A stretch of 64,000 nt of DNA from Kappaphycus alvarezii. Lineage: Eukaryota; Rhodophyta; Florideophyceae; Gigartinales; Solieriaceae. Below, piece by piece: positions 10,462 to 21,784 of the stretch. Each line of letters opens with the position of its first letter. Positions within the stretch are counted from its first letter, which is position 1. A program made the translations under genes and the position numbers. The stretch spans positions 1 through 64,000 of the forward strand of contig NADL03000534.1 of NCBI GenBank assembly GCA_002205965.3. Reading direction: 5' to 3'. The notes beneath the pieces were generated by a model that was not told the DNA's origin, ran no database searches, and saw only the letters and a program-made list of their open reading frames with translations.

Positions 10462-10632
10462 GTACAATGCGTACACTGCAGTACAGTACTGTATAGTACA
10501 GTGTACTGTACCGTACTGTGCCTGTACAGTACTTACTGTACGGAGAAGTGACGTACAAAGGACAGTACCATACAGTAGGTAGACTACAGTACAGTACAGA
10601 ACTGTACAACAGTTGACTACTGTACATAATAC
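10462..10632. repeat. GTAC-palindrome cluster upstream of the PAP2 gene
   Basis: About 170 bases made largely of CAGTACAGTACTGTA, GTACTGTACCGTACTG and related units. It lies 180 bases upstream of the minus-strand phosphatase start. It could be promoter-associated or a mobile satellite, and nothing in the sequence decides between these. Confidence 0.6.
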
Positions 10633-11712
10633 TGTTGTGGTTTACAGCGATTCCTGAGAGAATCGATAAGTGTTAAGCTATAGCCAGAGGATCACATCTA
10701 AGTCAGTCAACTGTGCTAAAGGATAGTCAGGGAGTGAAAGCAGACAAGATCGATCGGCACTATCCGCCGGCTACCTCCTCATCTTCTAGAGGAGGTCCGC
10801 ATTCCTATCCTTCATAGACACACTAACTGCTCAGCCATAACTCTGATGGCTTCCCCGAATGCAATATGGCGTTCACAGTCAAGGCCTACAAGTACGAACA
10901 AAATGAAGAGTACTTCGTCTTGCATTCATTCTAGCAAGTATGTGTCCTCTCGACTCTCACCCACACCCAGATATTCTCTTTGCATCACGATCACATCGGA
11001 CTCGCATGCCATGTCTACATATTGTACAACTTTCGTGAGTGCCCAATAATTGTACATTAGCAAAAAGTTGGTCGCAAGTGTGCAGAAAGGAGCGTTCCTA
11101 AAATGAAAAGGGAGATTTCAGAATTTAGGGAGTGATAACCTCATTTTCTGTGCATAGAATGGGGTGTCATAACAATAAGTTTAATTTCCTACCTCTGACG
11201 GAACCCGAAATGTGATGCCGAAGGGTAAGAAGTTAATTGTTGCTGAGATCTGAGGTGACTTTTGAAACATAAAAAGGACACGTTATGCAACTTGCGTTAC
11301 TGCAGAGGGCACAGTTAAGCAAGTGTGTTTAAACCCAGGTGACGGAGGATAAAAAGGAAGAAACAAAGGTTGTCACCTATATCCGAATAGAGTACGAAGC
11401 TACTAAACATTTGGAGATCTCCTGGTACCCTCATCTTCATATGATTGTCGCAAAGGACATTGTCAGCGGTTACATCCGTGTCCTCCACACAATGCCCAGA
11501 TATGCACTCTTCGTTTTGAAGTTCCTGGCCCTTCCCTATATCAACCTTTCTTTCGTTTCCCAAAACCTTTGACATGTGCACTATGAGGTGGTAGTAAAGC
11601 CATTGGAATCCTCAGATTCTCTCCATGAGCAACGAGCCGCTTCGCTGCCATCTTCACCTCCTCTACCGAAATCAGAAGGTATAAGGAATGAACTGTTAGA
11701 AAATTGGGCCTT
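10633..11712. other. intergenic, no gene recognised
   Basis: Frames at 11339-11572 (plus) and 11581-11315 (minus) overlap and neither has a recognisable domain. No repeats stand out. Confidence 0.3.
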
Positions 11713-11718
11713 CCAAGC

Positions 11719-12109
11719 TGTAACAATCAAATAGTTTATGGATTGTTCTACAAGGTCCTGGATCATTCTGGACATTTGCCAGCAATGAAATTAGCGTGGC
11801 AACTACGATTTTAAGATTTTTTATTGCGTGTAGTTTTTATATTGCATTGCTGTAAAGCGTCTAGACGTTTCTTATGAGTATTCTAGAATAGTTTAGCGCA
11901 CATTAGAAGTGTCTAGTAAGTTTCTTTGATATGTGTGGTTTTACATCCATTTACGGGGTACAAACCACTATATAAGAGGACTCAGATGCCGAGGTCGCAG
12001 ATGCCGAGTAGCGGCATCAACAACGATTAAAAATTTTCAACATCGATCAAAGTCAACATTTGAGTTTATTTTAACTGTCTTGTTTTGCCCCAACTACTCT
12101 ATCGTTTCA
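11719..12109 (+). repeat. left LTR of the gypsy element
   Basis: 391 bases beginning TGTAACAATC and ending CGTTTCA (TG...CA). It contains a TATA-like CACTATATAAGAGG near its right third, a plausible LTR promoter. It differs from the right copy by about eighteen substitutions plus one duplicated 14-base unit (GATGCCGAGGTCGC region). Confidence 0.85.
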
Positions 12110-12970
12110 CTGGTAGCATCGCGTAAACCCATTGGCATTACAAGATATTCAAATTGTCTGTACTTCGTATTGAATGCGGTCTTTTCAACATCCTCTGGCT
12201 TCACCCGTATTTGGTGGAAACCAGTTTTCAAGTCCATTTTTGAGAAGACTCTTGCATCGCCTAGCCTATCAAACATCTCATCCGATCTAGGCAAGGGAGC
12301 ATTGTTCCTTTTCGTGATTCGATTAAGTGCTCTACAATCGACCAATCCTCTCAATTTGTCTTTCTCTTGGACGAAAAATAACGGTGATTCATACGGTGAT
12401 TTACTTGGCCTGATCTTCTTCTTTCTCAACAAGTCTTCAACATATTCCTTTGCAGCTTTCAACTCCGCGGGTGATAACTGAAATAACGGACGATGAGGTG
12501 GATTTGAACCTTTCTCAACCTTAATCTCATGATCCACATTTCTCTTTGGTGGTAGTCCAGCAGGTAGTTCCCCTTTGAAGACATCCTTCAAAGGGGAACT
12601 ACCTAAATCGAAACAGCAGCTTTTCCAATTTGGCATTCTTTTGGCCTTTGATTGCAGAGGGATTAGTCAACTTCAACTCATTCACATCAACAAGTTGATA
12701 CACAATGAAATATCTCCCATAATTCTTTCTTCTAATCATGTTCCGGAATTTCTTAACTCCAATGCTTGTGACTCTAACTTCTTCCCTCGAATTATCTTCA
12801 GTAATTGGAATCGCGTATTTGCCAACCTTAACAATCCGTTCTTGATAATCGATATCAGGATTGTTGGTAACATGCCAATGGAATTCCAAGAAGCACATCA
12901 TATCTACTCGAAACAACCCAATTGGATGTATACAGATGGGAACCAATCTTCAATGTTGCTTCTAGGATGA
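12110..12970 (-). mobile_element. gypsy reverse transcriptase region
   Basis: The minus strand reads through the gypsy pre-RT and RT region. GLPPKRNVDHEIKVEKGSNP is followed by YVEDLLRKKKIRPSKSPYES, the RT block LRGLVDCRALNRITKRNNAP, then MDLKTGFHQIRV and FEYLVMPMGL. It stops at the left LTR. Upstream (12970-12600) lies a protease/linker-like stretch. It is a fossil and not intact. Confidence 0.8.
12562..12604. repeat. 19-bp perfect hairpin inside the gypsy element
   Basis: AGGTAGTTCCCCTTTGAAG (12562-12580) is followed by five bases and then its exact reverse complement (12586-12604). A perfect 19-bp stem inside coding sequence is unusual. It looks like a local inverted duplication. Confidence 0.85.
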
Positions 12971-13537
12971 CTTCAGACGCTGTTTCTTTGACTTCTTGCT
13001 CGAATGATTGACAGTGACATTGAAATTCTTAAATCAAAACCTTTCTCTGTTCCGAGCTGCGAAATCCCTTGATACTACGTTTGTATTACAACCATCGTCT
13101 TTGAGGACGGACACTTTCACGTCTTTCAGTGTCCCATCAAGCAATTAATTCCTCCACTGGAATATCTTCCTCACTGATCTGGTTGTTGTCTTCAAGACAA
13201 TTAACGATAGTATGGACTCCAAACTAGTCTTCGGGACTCTCAACGCATGACTTACTTGACTTTTCTCACTACAGAGGTATCCAGTGCAAATCTCTTCTTT
13301 CAACACTGGACTCTGGATACTTGTCTTAGTTGCCTAACCTCTGCAACAAGACATTCAAAGTCACTCATACTCGGCCCAACCGGAGCGTTCTTTCCTTTCG
13401 GCGGACCTCTTAGTTTTCCGAGTCATTGTCAATAACTTGAGCATTATTCGATGCAATCTTTTTCTCACGGTCATTATGCTTCCATGGCCTGCAACCTACT
13501 TTGTGACATACAAAGCAGCGGTTCTCTTGTACAATTT

Positions 13538-14205
13538 CTATCTCTGGATCAAATCGACGATTCCTGTTTCGAATTTGACCACTTTGTACCTCTTCTCCAC
13601 GTTACCGATCTCCATTGGTACGGGAGCCTGGTTTGGAACATAACTCGACTGTTCACCAAACCTTGAGAACATCCCAGATCCACGTAAAGCACTGTCAACA
13701 TTCAGAGCTATTCGGGCAGCTTCATCGACGTTCGCAACATTGCTTTTGAGGACTTCTAGCCTAACCTGTGGCTTAAGTCCAGAGACAAACTTATCTAGCA
13801 TTTCATCCATTGAGATACCAGGGATGCTCAGAGCCACATTTCTAAACTCTGAGAGATAAGCGGCAACAGAGTACTTCTGATGCAATGTCCTTAGCTTGTC
13901 TCTTGCACGTCGAACACTGTCGGCGGGTATAAACTCAGCTCGTACCAAATTCTTAAACTCGTCAAAAGAATCTGGAACTGCATTGGAGGCAACTTCATGA
14001 ACCACCAACTTGCAGCTGTGCCCGTAAGCAAGGTTGTAGCGTGCATAATCCTAGCTCCATCGTTCAGTGCAAGATCCGTATTTTGCATCTGAACAAGCGT
14101 GAGATACTGTTCGAGCTGATATAACCATGTTTCAACGACGAGCCGATCTCTAGTGCCCTTGAACTGCTCTGGCTTATTCGGCTTTAACAATGACATCTTG
14201 CACAA
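13538..14205 (-). mobile_element. gypsy gag region
   Basis: The minus strand encodes a capsid-type gag. It starts MSLLKPNKPEQFKGTRDRL and continues through WLYQLEQYLTLVQMQ, the classical RDKLRTLHQKYSVAAYLSEF and FVSGLKPQVRLEVLKSN. This is the retrotrans_gag pattern. It is disrupted like the rest of the element. Confidence 0.8.
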
Positions 14206-14294
14206 CCTTCTTTTTCTTCTCTTTACTTCTTCTCTCTTGACTTATTACCCACATAACTCCATACAAAGACCAGCCTGCCGATATTGCCCTTTCC

Positions 14295-14531
14295 ATGCCT
14301 GAGAGGACCGATCCTCTCCCCATGCCTGAAGGAGAAGAACAAGTTGTTGGCCGTACATTGAAACATAGGAAGAGAGTACGAGGATATCAATTCTTCAATT
14401 TGATGCAAGGGGCGCCAACTCATGAAGCTGAGTGGCAGCCGACAAGAGATTTCGTAGATCGTGATGGTACCGTAACAGAAGCTGGGCACAAGTACATTGT
14501 TGAACATGGGCTACTCCCCGAATATCATTGA
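14295..14531 (+). mobile_element. chromodomain of the gypsy element
   Basis: The plus strand encodes a chromodomain-like module. VVGRTLKHRKRVRGYQFFNL is followed by EAEWQPTRDFVDRDGTVTEA, matching the aromatic cage and W-x-P pattern of chromodomains at the C-terminus of chromovirus integrases, which bind modified histones. It ends 33 bases before the right LTR, its expected place. It is opposite in strand to gag and RT. Confidence 0.75.
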
Positions 14532-14563
14532 CGAGGACGTCAATAGATAGAAGGTGGGAATAT

Positions 14564-14940
14564 TGTAACAATCAAATAGTTTATGGATTGTTCTGCAAGG
14601 TCCTGGATCAGTCTGGACATTTGCCAGCAATGAAATTAGTGTGGCAACTACGATTTTAAGATTTTTTATTGCGTGGAGTTTTTATATTGCATTGTTGTAA
14701 CGCGTCTAGACGTTTCTAATTAGTGTGCTAGAATAGTTTAGCACACATTAGAAATGTGTAGTAAGTTTCTTCGATATGTGTGATTTTACATCCATTTACG
14801 GGGGTACAAACCACTATATAAGAGGTCGCAAATGTCGAGTAGCGGCATCAACAACGATTAAACATTTTCAACATCGATCAAAGTCAACATTTGAGTTTAT
14901 TTTAACTGTCTTGTTTTGCCCCAACTACTCTCTCGTTTCA
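14564..14940 (+). repeat. right LTR of the gypsy element
   Basis: 377 bases beginning TGTAACAATC and ending CGTTTCA, in the same orientation as the left copy. Confidence 0.85.
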
Positions 14941-14946
14941 CCAAGC

Positions 14947-16415
14947 AGTAGTTAAGTGTTTCCTCGAGGTAGGCTTGTGCAAATTCGAAGACCGTACTTC
15001 TCACGTATAACAGCAGTACCTTGGAAGCATGGAAACCCAGAGAAATCATTAGAGTATGCGCAAAAGTCGGCTAAGTTCGTTGTTCTGAGCTAAGATAACA
15101 TGCCGAAGCACACTTCCATCAATCACGCTTCGAGCAGTGGTCTTCATTTGCCCTGTCACCTTCACCTACTCCACGGTTTCCTGTTAAACCGGGGAACTCT
15201 GGGTCAGAGTTGACAGACTCTTCTCGATTCCAGGAAGGGCAGGTTCTTTGCAGCTCATTGCTGATGGTTGACGTTTTAAGTAGGACGCTTTTTTTTTTTG
15301 ACGACTCTTTTCATCAACTTTGGCGGTTCAAAAAATCTGATTTGGTTCTTTTAAGCTGCGTAAATGCCCCCTCCAGCACCTTTTAAAGTAGTAACCAAGT
15401 CATCAAGCAACGAATAGGCTTTGTCCAACTCTGACCTAGCAAACCTTTCCAATTAGACTGATTAATTCCGTGAAAATTAAGCAGTTTACACCTATGCTGT
15501 AGAATGAAAAAGATAATATAGCATTTATCGGGTAACAGGATTCTGTTCGCTTTGGCCGCACCCAGTCTCGTAGCTGAAATGTTCGTCACATACAAAGGAT
15601 CAAGGAACAGTTTTGAGTTACTCATAGAAAACCTGTACACTCTATCTATAGACTTCTGTTGACCAACAATTGTTGTCCGATTTGTAATATAAAATGCAAG
15701 GATCATTTTACATACCTGAAATTCTTCCGTCCACGTCTCTAAGCATTAGGGTCTCACGAAATGGGCAAAGACGAGGGGATCCAATTGGTGAGCATCTTAG
15801 GTGAGGACCCTAAGACTCTCGGCCGACTCTGACGGTTTCTATCATCCGCTTCAAATGCCGAAATTCCAGTTGCGCAGAATCCTTCTGCAAACTTTGGAAT
15901 GAATATAAATCCACTATAGTACTTGCGACTGTCTGAAATATCAAGCATATCAATACGTCTGCTTCGAATTTCTTAATTTCTTTATGGATACGTCTCATTT
16001 GTTCATAAATAGACTTCGAAGCTTTGGTTCTTTGTTGTTTCGTATGTGAACCGCCCAATTTGTATATCTTCACAGTATGTACCACCTCACGCAGAAGCTT
16101 CGGTTACTCCTGTAAAGCGGCCATGTCCATACCTCTAAACTTGTACGTGTACCTCTGTATCTCCCATTTCACTGTGCGATAGTGTGATTATGGCGGTTTA
16201 CGTCTGTTAAACCCCTCTTCTTTCAGAAATGCAGCAATAATAAATATTTTTGTGCATAGATTTTATTTCAGAATTCATGCAAGATAGCTCTTGCTACTCG
16301 ATGTGCAGTGTAAGGTCTACAGAATTGCAAATTTTCATTCTTTTCTCTAATTTTAGCACCAAGGCACTCATTCATGTGCTCAAAAACGCTATTCTATTTT
16401 GTGGTAGTTTTGATA
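14947..16415. other. intergenic, no gene recognised
   Basis: Contains a T-run near 15290. The short minus frames at 15706-15383 and 16085-15754 lack recognisable domains. Confidence 0.3.
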
Positions 16416-16420
16416 TAGTT

Positions 16421-16740
16421 TGAACGAAAGCTGGCGGTTAGTCCAAGTACGAAAATTAAGCAGATCAAGGTGTTAATCTTGGTCTTGTTGAACTTAGATG
16501 TCAAGCTGAGTAATTCGTACTCGTCATTTTTAGTTCAGTGACTTTGGGTAGCTCAACCTACATATAGGCAGTTCTAATTCACTAGCTCTAGAGTATTGCT
16601 GAGGTAATCACTTTCACACAACAAATGTTGTGAGGACGATGCATTTAATATTGACAATGCCTCGCTGTGAATAAATGCACGTGCGCCCATGTCTAAGTGA
16701 CCAACCTGTATGTTTCATGTAATTGCATGTAAACCTAACA
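16421..16740 (-). repeat. copia LTR (3' copy)
   Basis: 320 bases; on the plus strand it begins TGAACGAAAGCTGG and ends AAACCTAACA. Confidence 0.85.
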
Positions 16741-16831
16741 TTCGACCTCAGGTTTGTCACTGTATGCTGACATTCCCATTTTGCTTATACATCTTTGAAG
16801 CTTGATCCTTTCTAATGGTTTCGTCATACAG

Positions 16832-17652
16832 TCAGCAATTATGGATTCTGTGGGTATTTGTTGCAGGACGATGTCCCCCTTCTTCACTTAGTCGCATAAA
16901 ATGGTAAACAACTTCTATATGCTTACTTCTTTCTGTAGTAGACGATTCTTTAGCAAGCCTTATCTCCATTATGATATCAGCATAGATAGAAATCGATTGC
17001 TGAGGAACTTGGAAATCAATGCACAGCTTCTTAATCCATAGAGCCTCCCTTGTTGCAAATGCTTGACCTATATATTCAGCTTCAGTAGTAGACGCGGCAA
17101 CAACAGTCTGAAGTTCTGACTTCCATGAAAAAGCTCCTCCATAAACCAGAATCACGTAACCGCTTGTTGATTTCCTCGACTTGTTTCCATCCCAATCGGA
17201 ATCAGTGAATACGTCTATGACAGATTCACTGCTTTCCATATAACATATGCTGTAATTAATGTGTTTTTCAAGTATCGCAACACCCTTTTGGCTGCAATCT
17301 AATGTATTTCTGCAGCCGAACTGTAGTATCTCGCCAGTACTCCAACTGCATACATAATGTCTGGCCTTGTTGTCACTGCCAAGTACATGAGACAACCGAC
17401 CGAGCTCGCGGTATGGAAAATTTATCTCGTTTCTGCGTTCATTATCATAGTCAACATTTGACCTCGCAACCATTGTGTATTGGTCCCTTTAGAAGAACTC
17501 ATACCAAATTTCTCTAAAACATTAAGTATATATTGCCTTTGATCAATTCTTATAGTACGTCTCTTTCTATTCCGACAAATGGAAACCCCGAGAAAATACT
17601 TTGCTGCCTTCAAGTCTATGACTTCAAAACGCCGTTTTAACATGGCTTTCAC
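16832..17652 (-). mobile_element. copia RNase H / RT C-terminal region
   Basis: The minus strand shows the copia end region. MKAMLKRRFEVIDLKAAKYF and LGVSICRNR come from the RT tail. The RNase H hallmarks are VFTDSDWDGNKSRKSTSGYV, FSWKSELQTVVAASTTEAEY and a final LAKESSTTERSKHIEVVYHF. All are typical of Ty1/copia. Fossil. Confidence 0.85.
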
Positions 17653-17694
17653 ATCTTGACATATCTTAATGATTGTCGATGATATCAGTAAATG

Positions 17695-18241
17695 TTAGAC
17701 ATATACAATGACATACACATAGAGGCCATCCATTTTTTTTAAGTAAAGGCATGGATCAGCCGTAGACTGCGTAAATTCAAGGTGTAACATTACCCTATGG
17801 AACTTAATACCAAAAACTCTCGATGCCTGCCGTAGATCATATATAATTTTCTTTAATCTCCACGTCTTGCCCTGCCAAGACTTGTAATTTAAACTGCTTC
17901 TGTAGTTCAACTAGTAGAGTAGGCGGCTCCAGATATATCTTCTCCTCAAGTTCACCGTTTATAAAGGATGTTTTGATGTCTAGTTGTTCAATCTCCATAT
18001 CGTGTACAGCAGCAATCCATAATAAAAATCTTACAGTGGTGAACTTGGTTACTGGAGTGAACAGTTCAAAATAGTCAACGCCATGAATATGGGAAAAACA
18101 TTTCGCTACTTGGCGGGCCTTATGTCTTACAATAGTACCATCCTCGTCGGTTTTTAAAACGAAAACCCACTTAGCTCGAATGGGTTTTTTATTTTTAGGT
18201 AGCTCGACCACTTCAAACACATATTTAATTATTGAGTCCAT
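17695..18241 (-). mobile_element. copia reverse transcriptase region
   Basis: The minus strand reads KPIRAKWVFVLKTDEDGTIV, HGVDYFELFTPVTKFTTVRF and MEIEQLDIKTSFINGELEEK, the conserved RVT_2 blocks. The block around 17700-17910 includes LRQASRVFGIKFHRVM and YVYVIVYV, where the catalytic box region lies. Fossil. Confidence 0.85.
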
Positions 18242-18622
18242 TTACGTCTTAATTGCATCAATCCAATCATTTTTATACGAACCACTCACTGCTTCATGTA
18301 AAATAGACGGTGTCGTTTGCTCTGAATTCCTCTTAATTTCTTCTGCAACCAAATAAGCGAGCATGATGTCGTATGTACATCTGTCTGGTCGCCTAGATTC
18401 CGTTTTCCACCGTTGGAATATGTGTTAGCATATCCTCATTCTCTTGTATGAGCTTTTCTATGTCCTGATTTGAATTTGAATCATCACATTCATTGTCTTC
18501 AAGTTGACTGTGAGTATCATCTTCACCGTTTGAGGTTTCTGAACCATCATTCAAACCAAAACTAACACCATTAACAGGCAGTGAGAACATTTTTTCGATG
18601 GAGACTACATCCCTTGATACAA

Positions 18623-19300
18623 TCACCTTCCTATCATTCGGTACATAAATTCTGTATGCAGACTCAGCGGCATAACCGGCATGGTCCCGTCCCAGGTACG
18701 AACATCAAACATTCCTTGTATATACGGCTTAGGTTTCCTAACTTTCACTTTTGATCCAAAAATGTGTAGATTTGAGACGTCTGGTTTTAGTTCCATATAG
18801 AATCTCATGAGGTGTCATATATACAAAAGATTTATGGATCGATTTTGTAAGAGTTCGATCTCTGACGTAGTTCATTGTAGATACGGATTCAGCCCATAAA
18901 AATTCACCATCTTCTAGATTATTAATGGTTTTCAGTTCTGAAAAATAGTCCTGGCTCCTTCAACCAGTGTTCGATTAAGTCTCTCTGCTCTTCCGTTTGA
19001 TTCGGGGGTGTATGGAGGAGTTGGCCCATGCACAATGCCCTTTCTAATAAAAATGTTCTCCACCTCCCTGGACATGTACTCCTTTGCACTATCAGTCCTG
19101 GCATGCTTGAACTTTTTCATAGTTATGTTCTCGACAACATTAAATAGAGACTCCAAAGCTTTTGGTGCCTCTGAACGGTCTTGTAGGAATCTTACCCAAG
19201 ATGAACCACTAGCATCATCAAGGAACCCTAGAATATATTTCGATCCACCAAGTGATTCCACTCTGGTGGGTCCTACGATATAAGAATGAATTAGTTCCAA
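18623..19300 (-). mobile_element. copia integrase core region
   Basis: The minus strand carries the DDE integrase core. It reads SYIVGPTRVESLGGSKYILG, FLDDASGSSWVRFLQDRSEA, KHARTDSAKEYMSREV and TPESNGRAERLNRTLVEGAR. These blocks hold the usual acidic residues. The C-terminal part continues toward 18623. Fossil. Confidence 0.85.
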
Positions 19301-20011
19301 GACTTCTCTTGGTCTTTTGTCACGACGGGGTGTGGTACGGCAGGCTGTTTCCCATCACAGCATTCAAGGCACACACTTGAATTACCATTCTTGACCTTAT
19401 TAAGGCCCTATACCACATTGTGACGTATCATTTGTTCTATAGTATTTGTATTTGTGTGACAAAATTTCTGTGCTTTAAATTCATGTCGTCATTTGAACCC
19501 TCATTAAGCATGAAAACTTTAGCCTTACTAGCAGCAGCCCCTGTCAGCTCAAAATTCCATGCCCTTCATTACTTCCGATCATGACAGTGTTAGTACATGT
19601 CTAGCAATCATTAGTAGAACCTCCTAGATACTGAATGCTTATACCTGCCTTTTGTGCAAGGGCTATGACACCAGACTTGTTCTGATATTTGGCATATAAG
19701 CGACTCGATTTAAACAAACTGTCTTCCATTCATCGTCTATATACTGTTTTAATACACTGTACCATGACCCTTCACTTTAAGTTTCTCACCCTCGGATACT
19801 GTGCTTACAGTATTCTCAGCATTTTCTTCTGGTTCATAGTCAAATAAAGCATCTCGCTGATTCGTCATGTGTTGAGTAGCGCAGCTGTCTAAAAACCATT
19901 ATGTACTCATGCCCTCTAATCCAGTACCAGAGGCAACACATGCTGTGTCATTACTGACGCCTCCTATGAAAGCAGTATTGTCTCTCTCATCCCTAGCCTC
20001 TGCCCTCTCAT

Positions 20012-20818
20012 TTAGACTGCGAATTCTTTCCTCAATTTCAGGTGTGGTTTTAAATGAGGCCTATAATTCTTTGATTCTGGATTAAGGTAGCACTTGCAAA
20101 ACTGATGGCGTCGTTTGCCACAACCATGACACTTTCCATTAAATGATTTCCGCTTATTGCTGCCCTTTCCAGTGTATAATGCTGTTGTTTTATCTATGCA
20201 ACTCCTTCCTTTTATGTTCAGTTGCTCTTCTCTTATCTCCGACCTGGAGACAGTTTCCTCGAATGTCAAATCCATACTATTCTGAAGTACCGCTTTTGTC
20301 ACTTCGTAATCCTTCCCCAAGCCCTTTAAATGAGCAAAATGTTTGTCTTTCGATTGTAGTTCATAGCCACTTAATGCTAGATCATTTTCAACTTCACATA
20401 TTTCTTCGATGTATGACCTAATCGATTGACCCTCCTTCATACGGAGTTTGAACAATTTTGTTCTCAGAGTATACTGACTTGCTGCAGACTTGCTTCTTTG
20501 CAAACTCTCTAGGGCATCCCATATCTCTTTAAGATACCTCTTCCTTGCCAATGAAGGCAAATATTTACGGTCATCATTCAGTAAAATTTCGGCCGAGCAC
20601 TGTTGCTGTAGGCTATGCTCTTTCTTTTTCTTTGCCATAACATCCACGAAATCATTCTTTTTAGTATCCGTTTCGAAATCAGGGCCTTCTTCAACAAAAC
20701 GCCACAAATAACGAGGTTCCAGAATAAGGCGTAACTTCGACGTCCATACGGAGTAGTTCTTTTCCGTTAGCTTTTCAATAGTATATCTTATGTTGTTCAT
20801 CATGGATTCTGGGCCCAT
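20012..20818 (-). mobile_element. copia gag region
   Basis: An open minus-strand frame of 268 codons starts MGPESMMNNIRYTIEKLTEK, just inside the LTR. The UBN2-type gag follows (EIWDALESLQRSKSAASQYT, LRTKLFKLRMKEGQSIRSYI). Near the C-terminus there is a knuckle-like CHGCGKRRHQFCKC. This is the best preserved part of the element. Confidence 0.85.
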
Positions 20819-20843
20819 AAACTGTGGGATTTTTGATGGGGTT

Positions 20844-21165
20844 TGAACGAAAGCTGGCGGTTAGTCCAAGTACGAAAATTAAGAAGATCAAGGTGTTAGT
20901 CTTGGTCTTGTTGTGAACTTAGATGTCAAGCTGAGTAATTCGTACTCGTCATTTTTAGTTCAGTAACTTTGGATAGCTCAACCTACATATATACAGTTCT
21001 AATTCACTAGCTCTAGAGTATTGCTGAGGTAATCACTTTCACACAACAAATATTGTGAGGAAGATGCATTTAATATTGATAATGCCTCGCTGTGAACAAA
21101 TGCACGTGCGTCCATGTCTGAATGACCAACCTGTATGTTTCATGCAATTGCATGTAAACCTAACA
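20844..21165 (-). repeat. copia LTR (5' copy)
   Basis: 322 bases, in the same orientation as the copy at 16421-16740. The gag start codon lies 25 bases downstream of its inner edge on the minus strand. Confidence 0.85.
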
Positions 21166-21784
21166 TATTTTAATCTCCCATCTCTTGGTTGCCAGTCAAA
21201 CGAAGTTACCGTTGGGCATCCTTTCTTGCGGTATACCATTTGCATCTTCTCGACAGTCTTTTCTATATTTACTGCCCCCTTCACTCCCATATTGGCAGTG
21301 TGAGCTCTGAAAAGCGGTTCAAACCGCCATCTAGCATCAAGAGTGATACAGATTTGCAATGGTACAGGTAAAAAACGCCTGAGTTTCCAGGTAAAGTCTG
21401 CTACTCTCTCCTCTTGTAGCATCGCCTGTACTCTCTCTTGAGCAGTTTATTAGAGGACCTATTCTACTAAGCACGTCTTTTCCTTACGTTCAGACAGTGT
21501 TAGCCCAGATAAATCACTTTTTGTGCGCATCGCTGCCTCAAATCAATCGCCAGAAGCAGTAACATCTTCATCTGGGATAGGGATATAAATGCTTGGATTT
21601 ATGTCAGAGCAATCCTATTTACCTTCGCCCAAGCAGTAGTGCCCACTCTTTGAACCTTTTCCTTCATCGCGATCATCCCCTCCTGCACAATCCCTGTATT
21701 CCCCTCTTCTAGAACCCCGTTACTCATTTCACGGCCCTTATTCTTTGACCCGCTGTCACCCTCCGCTCCGTCTCTTTCGCCCAT
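21166..21784 (-). pseudogene. decayed unrecognised coding remnant
   Basis: The minus strand has coding-like stretches MSNGVLEEGNTGIVQEGMIA (21784-21599) and GAVNIEKTVEKMQMVYRKKG (21422-21166), the second interrupted by the copia insertion. No family is recognised. It may be an older mobile-element ORF into which copia inserted. Confidence 0.3.

Larger units (their letters stand above)
11713..14946. mobile_element. Ty3/gypsy LTR retrotransposon (chromovirus type) with target duplication
   Basis: A 3.2-kb element lies between two direct LTRs and is flanked by the 6-base target duplication CCAAGC (11713-11718 and 14941-14946). Internal parts are a gag region, a reverse transcriptase region and a chromodomain. 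The two LTRs are about 95% identical by eye (one carries an extra 14-base unit), so the insertion is neither very recent nor ancient. Gag and reverse transcriptase read on the minus strand, whereas the chromodomain reads on the plus strand just before the right LTR. The element is a broken fossil, shorter than a full gypsy. Confidence 0.85.
16421..21165 (-). mobile_element. Ty1/copia LTR retrotransposon
   Basis: A 4.7-kb element is bounded by two direct LTRs of 320 and 322 bases (TG...CA on either strand). Its parts follow copia order on the minus strand: gag, integrase, reverse transcriptase, RNase H. The flanking pentamers TAGTT (16416-16420) and TATTT (21166-21170) look like a target duplication with one change. 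The LTRs differ at roughly fifteen positions (about 95% identical by eye), similar in age to the gypsy element at 11.7 kb. It is a broken fossil with several breaks. It sits inside other decayed coding sequence. Confidence 0.9.
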
